Shown here: one piece after another, positions 8,356-16,132 of the stretch
Layout of the letters: each line of letters starts with the position of its first letter
Numbering within the stretch: the stretch's first letter is position 1
From: CAXTTV01 sp964247295
GTDB lineage: Bacteria > Chloroflexota > Ktedonobacteria > Ktedonobacterales > Ktedonobacteraceae
Length of the DNA: 28,347 nucleotides
Direction of reading: 5' to 3'
Assembly: GCA_964247295.1 (NCBI GenBank)
Contig: CAXTTV010000044.1
Location: 1 to 28,347, forward strand
Translations under genes and position numbers: made by a program
The notes under the pieces: model-generated
Told to the model about the DNA's origin: nothing
Seen by the model: only the letters and a program-made list of their open reading frames with translations
The model's database searches: none

Positions 8356-8739
8356 ATGAGTATCTTTCTCGGTATGGTCGTTGTCGTTGTCGTTGTCGTT
8401 GGGGAATTTTGCCTGGCACGTATCGTTGTGCTCCCACGGCTGATCATAACCTCTGATCCTTCAATGGCGCAACGTGCCGATGATCTCTTACGAGCATTAT
8501 CTATAAACGGCATTTACAAAGGTGTTGTAGGTTGTTTGGGAAATTATTTGTGGCTGCAATGGTTCTTCTTCCTTCCCTGGCTGCTCTCTTCTCCTATACT
8601 GCTTTGGGGGCAGATCACGGTGACGGTTCTATACCTGGTGGTCTGGGCTCCCACTGCCTTGAAGAGTTCTCGCGATGAAAAGTATCTGGGCGGCACAAAG
8701 ACTGGCTGGCCCTGGAAAAAAGTTGAGGTCGCGGGATGA
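8356..8739 (+). CDS. Small membrane protein of unknown function
   Basis: A 127-residue protein with an N-terminal hydrophobic segment containing eight consecutive valines, and two further hydrophobic stretches (around WLQWFFFLPWLLSSPILL and TVTVLYLVVW), so probably three membrane spans and a basic C-terminal tail. I do not recognise the family. Its stop overlaps the start of the GntR regulator (ATGA), so the two genes form a transcriptional and probably translational unit; in YtrA-type systems the partner is usually a membrane or ABC-transport component, which suggests a membrane process under its control. The start at 8356 is chosen as the first Met before the hydrophobic segment; the upstream ATG at 8311 would add 15 polar residues. 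The valine run is encoded by a GTCGTT repeat. Confidence 0.55.
   Translation: MSIFLGMVVVVVVVVGEFCLARIVVLPRLIITSDPSMAQRADDLLRALSINGIYKGVVGCLGNYLWLQWFFFLPWLLSSPILLWGQITVTVLYLVVWAPTALKSSRDEKYLGGTKTGWPWKKVEVAG
8377..8400 (+). repeat. Four-unit GTCGTT tandem repeat
   Basis: Four perfect copies of GTCGTT lie inside the small membrane protein gene and encode the Val-rich part of its first membrane segment. Because the unit is six bases, slippage would change segment length without shifting the frame. Confidence 0.85.
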
Positions 8740-9149
8740 GGGAACTGATTCTCCTAATTAACCATAGCAGTCCGATACCACCATACGAACAGATCAATCT
8801 ACAATTTCGTACCCTGATTGCCTTAGGGCAACTGGTTCCGGGGCAGCAGCTCCCCTCAGTCCGTCAGCTTGCACGTGATCTGGATGTGGCCCCCAATACG
8901 ATTGTACGAGCCTACAATGAGCTTGAACATGATGGCTGGGTTGTAACCTCAGCTCGAAAAGGGGTGAAGGTTGCACAAAAGCCATCTACTTTCTCGAAAG
9001 AAGAGCGGCGAAACCAGATCACATCTGCTGTGACCAACCTGCTTATCAATGCTCATCAACTCGATATGAGTATTGATGAAGTACACGTAGAGATAGATTG
9101 GCAACAGCAACAATTTAATGATCGGGAGAAGAAAGCCACTACACGATGA
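8736..9149 (+). CDS. GntR-family (YtrA-type) transcriptional regulator
   Basis: A 137-residue DNA-binding protein. Residues 15-80 form the GntR winged helix (PPYEQINLQFRTLIALGQL, LPSVRQLARDLDVAPNTIVRAY, NELEHDGWV, then a GKGV-like wing). Only about 55 residues follow, the short helical dimerisation region typical of the YtrA subfamily, not the long effector domains of FadR or HutC types. YtrA-type repressors usually control their own operon and a membrane transport function. It overlaps the preceding membrane protein gene by ATGA, which fits that scheme. The C-terminus is Gln-rich. Confidence 0.88.
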   Translation: MRELILLINHSSPIPPYEQINLQFRTLIALGQLVPGQQLPSVRQLARDLDVAPNTIVRAYNELEHDGWVVTSARKGVKVAQKPSTFSKEERRNQITSAVTNLLINAHQLDMSIDEVHVEIDWQQQQFNDREKKATTR

Positions 9150-9203
9150 TGCTTCCCTGGAGATCCTATTGTGATGGGCATAGGATGGATCTCCAGGGAA
9201 GCA
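9150..9203. repeat. Long perfect hairpin downstream of the GntR gene
   Basis: A 17-bp perfect stem (9150-9166 pairing with 9187-9203; arm begins TGCTTCCCTGG) encloses a 20-base loop that itself can pair further (TAT with ATA next to GGATGG). It begins at the GntR stop codon. There is no U-tract on either strand, so it may be a factor-dependent stop, an mRNA-stabilising structure, or a mobile-repeat remnant. Confidence 0.7.
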
Positions 9204-9278
9204 CTTACCCAAAAGTATAGTAAATTGGTGAAGTAATAGTTATTTCTACTACTCTTTTGAAAAAATCGGTGCAAACCC

Positions 9279-9307
9279 TTGACAGATGGGAAAAGAGATG
9301 TTACAAA
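9279..9307 (+). promoter_or_regulatory. Sigma70-like promoter of the lysine operon
   Basis: A consensus -35 TTGACA (9279-9284) is followed after exactly 17 bases by a -10 TACAAA (9302-9307). Transcription would begin near 9314, just ahead of the T-box stem I, giving a leader of about 380 bases before lysW. Confidence 0.72.
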
Positions 9308-9313
9308 TTAATC

Positions 9314-9636
9314 AACAACTGCATATCGAAAAAGCGTTGACAGGAAAAGTAACGGATCACGCTTACACCCAGAGAGCGGGCAGATGGTGGAAAGCCCGAT
9401 GTAAGAAACCGTGAATAAGACCTGAAAGCTGCAAGAAGAAATCGCTCCCGAGCATCGCTGCTCTGGCCGCGAAAGTAGACCTTTGCCGGATGCCACCGTG
9501 ACAGGGCTAGAGTATGTTAGTACTCGAAAAGGTCAGAGCTGCGAAGCGCTGGCGAACAAAGGTGGTACCACGAGAGCCTTATTTAAAAATAACCGCTCTT
9601 CGTCCTTTACTAAGAGGATGAAGGGCGTTTTTGTTT
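9314..9636 (+). promoter_or_regulatory. T-box leader riboswitch, tRNA-Lys specific (AAG specifier)
   Basis: This is a transcription-attenuating T-box. Stem I spans about 9333-9430: CAGG (9341-9344) pairs with CCTG (9421-9424), and ACGG (9352-9355) pairs with CCGT (9409-9412). They enclose a specifier loop with the canonical AGTA on the 5' side and GAATAAGA on the 3' side. The specifier triplet in the GAAxNNNA context is AAG at 9417-9419 (lysine). The distal AGAGAGC...GGTGGAAA element is present. The T-box proper (AACAAAGGTGGTACCACGA, 9555-9573) carries the TGGT bulge that would pair with the ACCA end of an uncharged tRNA. A terminator hairpin follows. The specifier agrees with the downstream lysine biosynthesis operon, so low charged tRNA-Lys would allow read-through. 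Confidence 0.93.
9594..9636 (+). terminator. T-box-controlled intrinsic terminator
   Basis: A 13-bp stem (9594-9606 with 9615-9627, including two G-T pairs) with an 8-base loop is followed by TTTTTGTTTG. It is the terminator competing with the antiterminator formed by the T-box sequence just upstream. Confidence 0.88.
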
Positions 9637-9694
9637 GCCTAAAAAACATCCTCACCTATCAAGTAAAAAAGAACTTTCAGGAAGGATATAGAGT

Positions 9695-9853
9695 ATGTGC
9701 CCAGAATGTGAAGCCCAGATTACATTATCTACTGGAACAATGGTTGGCGAGCTCGTCTACTGCCCGGATTGTGGGGCTGAGCTGGAGGTACTCGATCTGG
9801 AACCACCAACTCTGGCTCTGGCTCCCGAGGTGGAAGAGGATTGGGGAGAATAA
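9695..9853 (+). CDS. lysW: Amino-group carrier protein LysW
   Basis: A 52-residue acidic carrier protein. It starts ATG TGC CCA GAA TGT and has two CPxC zinc-finger-like pairs (C2/C5 and C23/C26, the latter CPDC) and the diagnostic C-terminus EDWGE. In this pathway the side-chain carboxylate of the terminal Glu is joined to the alpha-amino group of alpha-aminoadipate by LysX, so the protein acts as protecting group and carrier for later steps in the cytoplasm. AAGGA lies about 9 bases before the start. The stop is 2 bases before the lysX start. It is the first gene after the T-box leader. Assignment rests on the cysteine pattern, EDWGE end, length and neighbours, all of which agree. Confidence 0.97.
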   Translation: MCPECEAQITLSTGTMVGELVYCPDCGAELEVLDLEPPTLALAPEVEEDWGE

Positions 9854-9855
9854 TC

Positions 9856-10734
9856 ATGCAGACACCTCTCATCGGGCTTCTGGCCTCGCGCATCCGCGTG
9901 GAAGAGAAGCTTTTAATCGAGGCCCTCAAGCGACGAGGCGTGAACTATGACGTGATTGATGATAGCGAGCTTGCTTTTGATCTGGCTTCTCCTTCTGAAA
10001 AGTGGCGACGATATCAGGCGATCTTTAGTCGGGGAATGAGCCAGTCGCGCGCGATGGCGGTCGGGGCAGTTCTGGAATATTGGGGGCTACCGGTCTTTAA
10101 TTCATTCGCGGTCGAGACACTCTGCAATGATAAGTTGCTCACGACACTGGCTCTTTTACGAGCTGGCGTGCCAACACCACGCACGATGCTCGCTTTTGAG
10201 CGCGAACAGGCTGTACAGGCCATTGAAGATCTGGGCTATCCCGCAGTGCTGAAGCCGGTGACCGGCTCCTGGGGTCGCCTGCTGGCAAGAATTAATGATC
10301 GCGATGCCGCTGAAGCGGTCCTGGAACATCAAGAGACGTTGGGTTCATATCAACACCATATTCATTATATTCAGGAGTATGTGCGTAAGCCCGCAAGAGA
10401 TATCCGGGCCTTTGTGATCGGCGATCGGACGGTCTGCGCGATCTATCGCCAGAGCGAACACTGGATTACGAATACTGCCCGAGGGGCCACAACAAGCAAT
10501 TGCCCTGTGACGCCCGAGCTGGATCAGCTCTGCTTGAGAGCCGCTCAGGCGGTTGATGGCGGCATCCTGGCAATCGATGTTCTTGAGGACGAGGAGCGCG
10601 GCTATCTGGTAAATGAGATTAACGCAACGATGGAGTTCCGCAATAGCATTGAGCCAACTGGTGTGGATATCCCTGGTGAGATGGTGGCCTATGTGCTTAG
10701 TCAAATTCGCCAACGAGAGGCGGTGCTTGGATGA
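9856..10734 (+). CDS. lysX: LysW-alpha-aminoadipate ligase LysX
   Basis: A 292-residue ATP-grasp ligase of the RimK-like type that joins alpha-aminoadipate to the C-terminal Glu of LysW, using ATP. Visible elements are NDKLLTTLALLRAGVPTPRT, ATP-binding K133 and the GSWG loop (137-140), IQEYV, D241 in AIDV, and the Mg-binding NEIN (253-256) followed by ATMEFRNS. Length is normal. An upstream in-frame TTG at 9841 would overlap the lysW end; the ATG at 9856 with GGGGAG just upstream, inside the end of lysW, is chosen. It lies between lysW and lysY, and its TGA overlaps the lysY start (ATGA). The ArgX paralogue (glutamate-specific) is possible in principle, but the presence of homocitrate synthase and homoaconitase in the same operon favours the lysine function. 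Confidence 0.95.
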   Translation: MQTPLIGLLASRIRVEEKLLIEALKRRGVNYDVIDDSELAFDLASPSEKWRRYQAIFSRGMSQSRAMAVGAVLEYWGLPVFNSFAVETLCNDKLLTTLALLRAGVPTPRTMLAFEREQAVQAIEDLGYPAVLKPVTGSWGRLLARINDRDAAEAVLEHQETLGSYQHHIHYIQEYVRKPARDIRAFVIGDRTVCAIYRQSEHWITNTARGATTSNCPVTPELDQLCLRAAQAVDGGILAIDVLEDEERGYLVNEINATMEFRNSIEPTGVDIPGEMVAYVLSQIRQREAVLG

Positions 10735-11795
10735 GCACACTGTTACGCACGGCTATCGTTGGTGGCTCCGGCTATACCGGCGGTGAGCTTGCAAGGCTGC
10801 TCTTATTCCATCCAAGGATCGAACTGGTACAGGTCGCTTCGAGTAGCCACGCCGGTCAATATCTTTATAGTACCCACCCAAATCTGCGTAAGCTTTCAGA
10901 TATAAGATACTGTCATCCCGATGATATAGCAAGAACTGATATATTATTCCTTTGTCTGCCACATGGAGCTTCAGCTAAACAAATGGCACGATTTCAGGAT
11001 CTGGCCCCGCTGGTGGTTGATCTTTCGGCGGACTTTCGACTACGCTCTCCTGATCTCTACCGTCGCTGGTATGGACAGGATCACCCACGGCCAGATCTTC
11101 TACACACTGCGGTTTATGGTTTGCCTGAACTCCACCGGCGCGAGTTGGCTGAGTCCCGCCTGATCAGTGGGACGGGTTGTATGGCGACAGCTTCAATCTT
11201 GGGACTGGCTCCCCTTTTTCAAGCCGGGTTGGTGGATAACCATATGCCGGTTGTGGTAGAGGCGAAGGTTGGATCTTCGGCAGCCGGGGCGACTCCCACC
11301 CCTGGCAGCCACCACCCGGAGCGCAGTGGCTCGGTTCGATCTTTCCAACCCACCGGCCATCGCCATACAGCCGAGCTGATCCAGGAACTGGGTCTTTTGA
11401 CGGGTGAACCACTTACTCAACCAATATCTTTCTCCGCAACTTCGATTGAGATGGTTCGTGGCATTCTGATCACTGCTCATATCTATATGAAAGACAAAAT
11501 TGAGGAGAAGCTGCTCTGGCGCGTCTATCGCGAGGCGTACCGCGACGAACCGTTCATTCGCCTGGTGAAGGAGCGCAATGGCATCTATCGCTATCCTGAA
11601 CCTAAGATTCTGGCCGGCTCCAATTATTGCGATATTGGATTTGAGCTGGATCGGGAGCAGAACCGTGTGGTGGTGATGGCGGCCCTGGACAATCTGATGA
11701 AGGGGGCGGCAGGCAACGCGCTCCAAAGTACTAATATCGCTTGCGGCTGGAATGAGACCACGGGGCTAGAGTTTCCAGGCCTTCACCCAATCTAA
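10731..11795 (+). CDS. lysY: LysW-gamma-aminoadipyl-6-phosphate reductase LysY
   Basis: A 354-residue NADPH-dependent reductase of the ArgC family, which reduces LysW-aminoadipyl phosphate to the semialdehyde. The N-terminal Rossmann motif is GGSGYTGGEL (11-20). The catalytic cysteine is C150 in SGTGCMATA. The active-site histidine region follows (AGATPTPGSHHPER; AHIYMK), and the protein ends with the usual NLMKGAAGNALQ segment. Length is typical. The start overlaps the lysX stop by 4 bases (ATGA). Despite ArgC similarity, its place between lysX and lysZ argues for the carrier-bound pathway. Dual use in arginine synthesis cannot be excluded from sequence. Confidence 0.95.
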   Translation: MSTLLRTAIVGGSGYTGGELARLLLFHPRIELVQVASSSHAGQYLYSTHPNLRKLSDIRYCHPDDIARTDILFLCLPHGASAKQMARFQDLAPLVVDLSADFRLRSPDLYRRWYGQDHPRPDLLHTAVYGLPELHRRELAESRLISGTGCMATASILGLAPLFQAGLVDNHMPVVVEAKVGSSAAGATPTPGSHHPERSGSVRSFQPTGHRHTAELIQELGLLTGEPLTQPISFSATSIEMVRGILITAHIYMKDKIEEKLLWRVYREAYRDEPFIRLVKERNGIYRYPEPKILAGSNYCDIGFELDREQNRVVVMAALDNLMKGAAGNALQSTNIACGWNETTGLEFPGLHPI

Positions 11796-11811
11796 AAGGA
11801 GGAGAAAGACG

Positions 11812-12645
11812 ATGACTTTGGTAGTAAAGATCGGGGGCAGCAGCGGCTCGCTGACTACAGCTCTGCTCGATGAGATAGCAACAACAGTCACGGCCAACGA
11901 GCGCCTGGTTCTGGTCCATGGAGGCTCTGATCTCACCAATAGATTGGCAGAGCAATTAGGGCAGCCGGTCCGAACGTTGACTGCCCCAAATGGGATGACC
12001 AGCCGCTACACTGATCCCGAGACTTTGCGAACCTATGCAATGGCGGTGGCCGGCCAGATCAACACCGAGATTGTAGCCGGACTGCAACAGCGTGGAGTCA
12101 ATGCACTGGGCCTCGCGGGCGTGGATGGACGATTACTGGTAGCTCGGAGGAAAGAAGCGATCCGAACGATCCGAGAGGATCATCGGGTCCAGATTGTACG
12201 CGATGACTATACAGGCCAGATCGAAGCGGTAAACGCACACCTGTTAGGACAACTATTAGATCTGGGCTATACACCGGTGGTGGCTCCCCTGGCCCTGGGA
12301 ACCGCAGGAGAACGCCTGAATGTCGATGGCGATCGCGCGGCGGCAGCAATTGCGGGAGCTCTTCAGGCGGAACGACTGGTGATCTTGACCAATGTTCCAG
12401 GTCTGCTGAGAGATCCAGGTGATCCCACAACTTTGATCCCAAGGATCGCTTTCAATCAGATGGAAGAGTTTCAAAATTACGCTCAAGGACGGATGCGCAA
12501 AAAGCTTCAGGGCGCGCGCGAGGCTCTGGCTGCCGGGGTTCAGCAGGTTCTGATCGGGCGGGGTTCTTTACGGGCTGTTCTGTCAGGCACGGGCACTCGA
12601 ATTGAGCATGATCGCATTCTAGTAGAAGGAGGAGTTTCCCGATGA
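11812..12645 (+). CDS. lysZ: LysW-alpha-aminoadipate kinase LysZ
   Basis: A 277-residue amino-acid kinase of the ArgB-like family; it phosphorylates the side chain carboxyl of LysW-bound aminoadipate with ATP, before reduction by LysY. Key elements are K6 with the GGSSGS glycine loop near the start, the substrate-binding VHGGSDLT (about 35-42), and NVDGDRAAAAI in the ATP-binding half, with a later GRMRKK Lys region. The start is preceded by AAAGGAGG at 10 bases. Its stop overlaps the start of the next gene (TGA within ATGA). Length and order fit LysZ; ArgB function is less likely given the neighbours. Confidence 0.95.
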   Translation: MTLVVKIGGSSGSLTTALLDEIATTVTANERLVLVHGGSDLTNRLAEQLGQPVRTLTAPNGMTSRYTDPETLRTYAMAVAGQINTEIVAGLQQRGVNALGLAGVDGRLLVARRKEAIRTIREDHRVQIVRDDYTGQIEAVNAHLLGQLLDLGYTPVVAPLALGTAGERLNVDGDRAAAAIAGALQAERLVILTNVPGLLRDPGDPTTLIPRIAFNQMEEFQNYAQGRMRKKLQGAREALAAGVQQVLIGRGSLRAVLSGTGTRIEHDRILVEGGVSR

Positions 12646-14987
12646 TTACCACAACGACAAATGAAATTGTCGAGCTTCAAGAGAATAGCTATACCAGCGG
12701 TGTCTATGGCAAACGCCATCTCGCCCTGGTGCGCGGCCAGGGAGCTCTGCTCTGGGATGCCGATGGACGCGAGTATGTCGATTGCGCGGGCGGACACGGA
12801 GTCGCGAATATCGGGCATGGGCGCGTGGAGATCGCCGAGGCCCTCGCGGATCAGGCACGTCGCTTGATAACCTGCCCTGAAATCTTTTACAATGACCGTC
12901 GGGCCGAACTACTGACGCGATTGGCCCAGATCACTCCCGTCGGGCTAGACCACTTTTTCCTTTGCAATAGTGGAACAGAAGCAGTTGAGGGCGCGTTAAA
13001 GTTCGCTCGCCTGGCGACCGGTCGCACGAATATTCTGGCGACGCTTCGCGGTTTTCATGGTCGTACGATGGGAGCCCTCTCAGCCACCTGGGAACGCGCT
13101 TATCGAGAGCCCTTCGCGCCACTGGTGCCAGGGATCAGCCATCTGCGCTTTAACGATCTGGCGGCGGCGGAGGCTGGCATCAATGAGGAAACGGCGGCGG
13201 TCTTGATCGAACTGGTCCAGGGCGAGGGAGGGGTCCACCCGGCGACTCAAGAGTATGTGAGCGGTCTGGCCCGGCTCTGTCACGATCGGGGCGCACTCTT
13301 GATCATAGATGAGGTGCAGACCGGTTTTGGGCGCACCGGCTCGATGTTCGCCTGCGAGCACTATGAACTTGAACCGGATATCCTGTGTATGGCAAAGGCC
13401 ATAGCTGGTGGGGTACCGATGGGCGCGATCGCCCTGGGCCCACGAGTCATGGAAAGTGACCGCATCACCCGAGGCGCTCATGGCAGCACCTTTGGGGGCA
13501 ATCCCCTGGCCTGCGCCGCCGCTCTGGCAACTCTGGAGATTCTTGAGCGCGAAGGGCTCCCGGCCAGAGCCGCGCGTCTGGGAGACGAAGCCCTTCAGAG
13601 ACTACGACAGATAGAGAGTCCACTTATTCGCGAAGTTCGCGGACAAGGCTTACTACTAGGCATCGAGCTTCGTCAGCGAGCTCAGCCCTACCTCGAAGCC
13701 TTACTGGATCGAGGTATTCTGGCTCTACCGGCTGGCCCAAACGTGCTTCGTCTGCTGCCACCCCTGGTAATTACCGAAGATCAACTTGATCACGTCATCA
13801 CTACGCTTGAAGAGCTGCTGACTGGAAATCAAAATCATCCAACTATTGACACCTCCCTCTCAACAACCCGTCTTAAGAGTATGTCAACAGAACAGGATGA
13901 GATACAACTCCTGCAACGAATGCTTGAGATACCCAGCCTCTCCAGGCAAGAGCGCGCACTCGCTAGCTTTCTGGCGCAACAGGGCCAGGATCTCGGACTG
14001 GAGACAGAGATCGATGCGGTGGGGAGCCTGATCGCGACAGCCCTCCCAGCCACACCTGAGCATCAGCAATACGATCCAATCATTCTGCTGGGACATATGG
14101 ATACCGTTCCGGGCAAGATTCCTGTGAGAATTGAGAACGGTCTGCTCTATGGACGGGGGGCCGTTGATGCCAAAGGACCACTGGCCGCCTTTCTCTGTGC
14201 GACCGCCAGATTAAGCGGATTAGGAAAGCTACAACGGCCAATCATTGTCATCGGCGCGGTTGAGGAGGAGGCCGCTACCTCGCGCGGGGCGAGAGCAGTT
14301 GTCGATCGCTATCGACCAGCGGCCTGCATCATCGGAGAACCCAGCAGTAGCCGGGCAGTTACCCTTGGTTACAAAGGCCGTCTGCTACTGGAATATCGCT
14401 TAGAGCAAGAGGTCAGTCATAGCGCCGGCCCCCGATCGGGCATAGGGGAATATGCCTCCAACTTCTGGCAAAAGATCCGCACACAGGCGGATGAGTGGAA
14501 CCGTGAGCATGCCGATAACTCAACGTTCGCGGCCCTGCTCCCCTCGTTGCGTGAGATCGTCAGCGAACATGATGGGTTGTACGAACGAGTTCGATGTAGT
14601 ATTGGCTATCGCCTGCCACCAAGTTACGATACGGCGGCCCTACGGAGTTGGCTAGAGGAGCTGGCGGCCACCGACGGGGCGATCCTTCGCTTCAGTGGAG
14701 AGGAGGAAGCCTTTCAATCACCACGCACCACTCAACTGGCCCGCACCTTTACAAAGGCGATCCGGCAGACCGGTTCACAGCCCAGCTTTAAGCTCAAGAC
14801 CGGGACTTCAGATATGAATGTTGTCGGTCCCCATTGGGGCAACACGATTGTCGCCTATGGGCCGGGCGATTCCAGTCTTGACCACACACCCAATGAACAC
14901 ATCGAGATCAGCGAGTATCTACATGCGATCGAGGTACTGGAACTGGTACTAAGCGAGCTCGCGGAGAGCAATGAGGAAAGACCATGA
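12642..14987 (+). CDS. lysJ-lysK: LysJ-LysK fusion: aminotransferase + LysW-lysine hydrolase
   Basis: A single 781-residue ORF joins two enzymes. Residues 1-395 are a class III aminotransferase (LysJ) that converts LysW-aminoadipate semialdehyde to LysW-lysine using glutamate and PLP: GTEA (111-114), GFHG (137-140), D223 in IIDEVQTG, and the PLP lysine K252 in MAKAIAGG. Residues 414-781 are an M20 metallopeptidase (LysK) that frees lysine from LysW: H485/D487 in GHMDTVP, D509, E541/E542, E566 and H748. The junction (about 396-413, Gln/Asn/Thr/Ser-rich) looks like a linker. Each half has full family length and no frameshift is visible. An ATG at 13881 (Met414) has only a poor AAGAG upstream, so separate translation of LysK is not ruled out. 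The stop overlaps the next gene (ATGA). Confidence 0.93.
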   Translation: MITTTTNEIVELQENSYTSGVYGKRHLALVRGQGALLWDADGREYVDCAGGHGVANIGHGRVEIAEALADQARRLITCPEIFYNDRRAELLTRLAQITPVGLDHFFLCNSGTEAVEGALKFARLATGRTNILATLRGFHGRTMGALSATWERAYREPFAPLVPGISHLRFNDLAAAEAGINEETAAVLIELVQGEGGVHPATQEYVSGLARLCHDRGALLIIDEVQTGFGRTGSMFACEHYELEPDILCMAKAIAGGVPMGAIALGPRVMESDRITRGAHGSTFGGNPLACAAALATLEILEREGLPARAARLGDEALQRLRQIESPLIREVRGQGLLLGIELRQRAQPYLEALLDRGILALPAGPNVLRLLPPLVITEDQLDHVITTLEELLTGNQNHPTIDTSLSTTRLKSMSTEQDEIQLLQRMLEIPSLSRQERALASFLAQQGQDLGLETEIDAVGSLIATALPATPEHQQYDPIILLGHMDTVPGKIPVRIENGLLYGRGAVDAKGPLAAFLCATARLSGLGKLQRPIIVIGAVEEEAATSRGARAVVDRYRPAACIIGEPSSSRAVTLGYKGRLLLEYRLEQEVSHSAGPRSGIGEYASNFWQKIRTQADEWNREHADNSTFAALLPSLREIVSEHDGLYERVRCSIGYRLPPSYDTAALRSWLEELAATDGAILRFSGEEEAFQSPRTTQLARTFTKAIRQTGSQPSFKLKTGTSDMNVVGPHWGNTIVAYGPGDSSLDHTPNEHIEISEYLHAIEVLELVLSELAESNEERP

Positions 14988-16132
14988 GAAGCCTTGCGAT
15001 TCTAGACTCAACACTGCGAGAGGGAGAGCAGTTCTCTGGTGCCTACTTCTCTCTGGAGCAACGGCTCACGATTGCACACAGGCTCTCGGAGATCGGCGTG
15101 GAGTATATCGAGTTACCATCACCTGGGGCTTCGCCGGAGACACGCACCGCGATTGAGCAGATCTGCGCCCTTAACCTGCGCAGTCAGATCCTGACACATG
15201 TACGCTGCGTCGCCGAGGATGTTCAAGCCGCACTGGAAACACCAGTTGATGGGATCAACCTGTTCTATGGGACCTCTCATGAGCTGCGCAGCTACAGTCA
15301 TGGACGGCAGGTGGATCGGATTATTGAAGAGGCGATCCCTTTGATCCAGCAGATCAGAGCCGCCGGACGCTATGTTCGCTTTTCGGCTGAGGACGCCTTT
15401 CGCAGCGATCTGGTAGATCTTCTGACCGTCTTTGATGCTGTGGTTGCTGCTGGCGTCCAGAGGATCGGCCTGCCCGACACTGTAGGGATTGCCACACCTC
15501 GTCAGGTTGAGCAGACAATCGGTCTCTTTAAAAGACGTTATCCGCAGATTGGAATCGAGTTTCATGGGCACAACGATACCGGCTGCGCCATCGCCAATAC
15601 CGTTGCCGCGATGGAAAGTGGAGCTGATTGCCTGGACACCACTATTTTGGGGATCGGTGAACGCAATGGGATCACCTCTTTAAGTGGATTGATAGCCCAG
15701 CTCTATATTCATTATCCCGAAAGACTTGCTTCCTATCATCTGCCAGGGATCGTGGGGCTAGATCAGTATGTGGCCGGCTGCCTGAATCTGGCGATCCCCT
15801 TTAACTCGCCGATCAGTGCTCCTAATGCTTTCACGCATCGGGCCGGCATTCATACCAAAGCCGTTCTTAATCATCCTGGCAGCTACGAGATCCTCGATCC
15901 CGATGACTTTGGACTACAACGGCATGTGGATCTGGGCTCACGGTACACCGGTCGCCATGCCGTTGCCCAGCGGGTCAGTGTACTGGGTCTGGAAGCTGTG
16001 GGTGAAGAAGTTCAACTTCTCACCAGCGCACTTAAAGCTCAAGCGGAGCAACGCTCTCTCAATCAACAAGAAGTAGATGAGTTTATTCAATCCTGGTATC
16101 ACCAGAGAAGGAGTCTGCAATGGGAACGCTAG
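14984..16132 (+). CDS. lys20: Homocitrate synthase
   Basis: A 382-residue enzyme that condenses acetyl-CoA with 2-oxoglutarate to homocitrate, the committed step of alpha-aminoadipate lysine synthesis. It has DSTLREGEQ near the start (D8, R12, E13), the metal-binding HGHND motif (H194, H196), GIGERNG (223-229), and HRAGIHTKA typical of homocitrate synthases as opposed to isopropylmalate synthases. It lacks the C-terminal LeuA regulatory domain of isopropylmalate synthase. Start and lysJ-lysK stop overlap as ATGA. The gene overlaps the lysT start by 13 bases. Homocitrate synthase is normally inhibited by lysine, which would add feedback control to the T-box. Confidence 0.93.
   Translation: MRSLAILDSTLREGEQFSGAYFSLEQRLTIAHRLSEIGVEYIELPSPGASPETRTAIEQICALNLRSQILTHVRCVAEDVQAALETPVDGINLFYGTSHELRSYSHGRQVDRIIEEAIPLIQQIRAAGRYVRFSAEDAFRSDLVDLLTVFDAVVAAGVQRIGLPDTVGIATPRQVEQTIGLFKRRYPQIGIEFHGHNDTGCAIANTVAAMESGADCLDTTILGIGERNGITSLSGLIAQLYIHYPERLASYHLPGIVGLDQYVAGCLNLAIPFNSPISAPNAFTHRAGIHTKAVLNHPGSYEILDPDDFGLQRHVDLGSRYTGRHAVAQRVSVLGLEAVGEEVQLLTSALKAQAEQRSLNQQEVDEFIQSWYHQRRSLQWER

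Noticed and set aside
9841..9855. TTG start for lysX
   Set aside because: It lies within lysW and lacks a proper ribosome binding site; the ATG at 9856 is better supported.
9856..12645. Arginine biosynthesis genes (argX/argC/argB)
   Set aside because: Family similarity alone permits this, but lysW, homocitrate synthase, homoaconitase and the AAG T-box in the same operon all indicate lysine.
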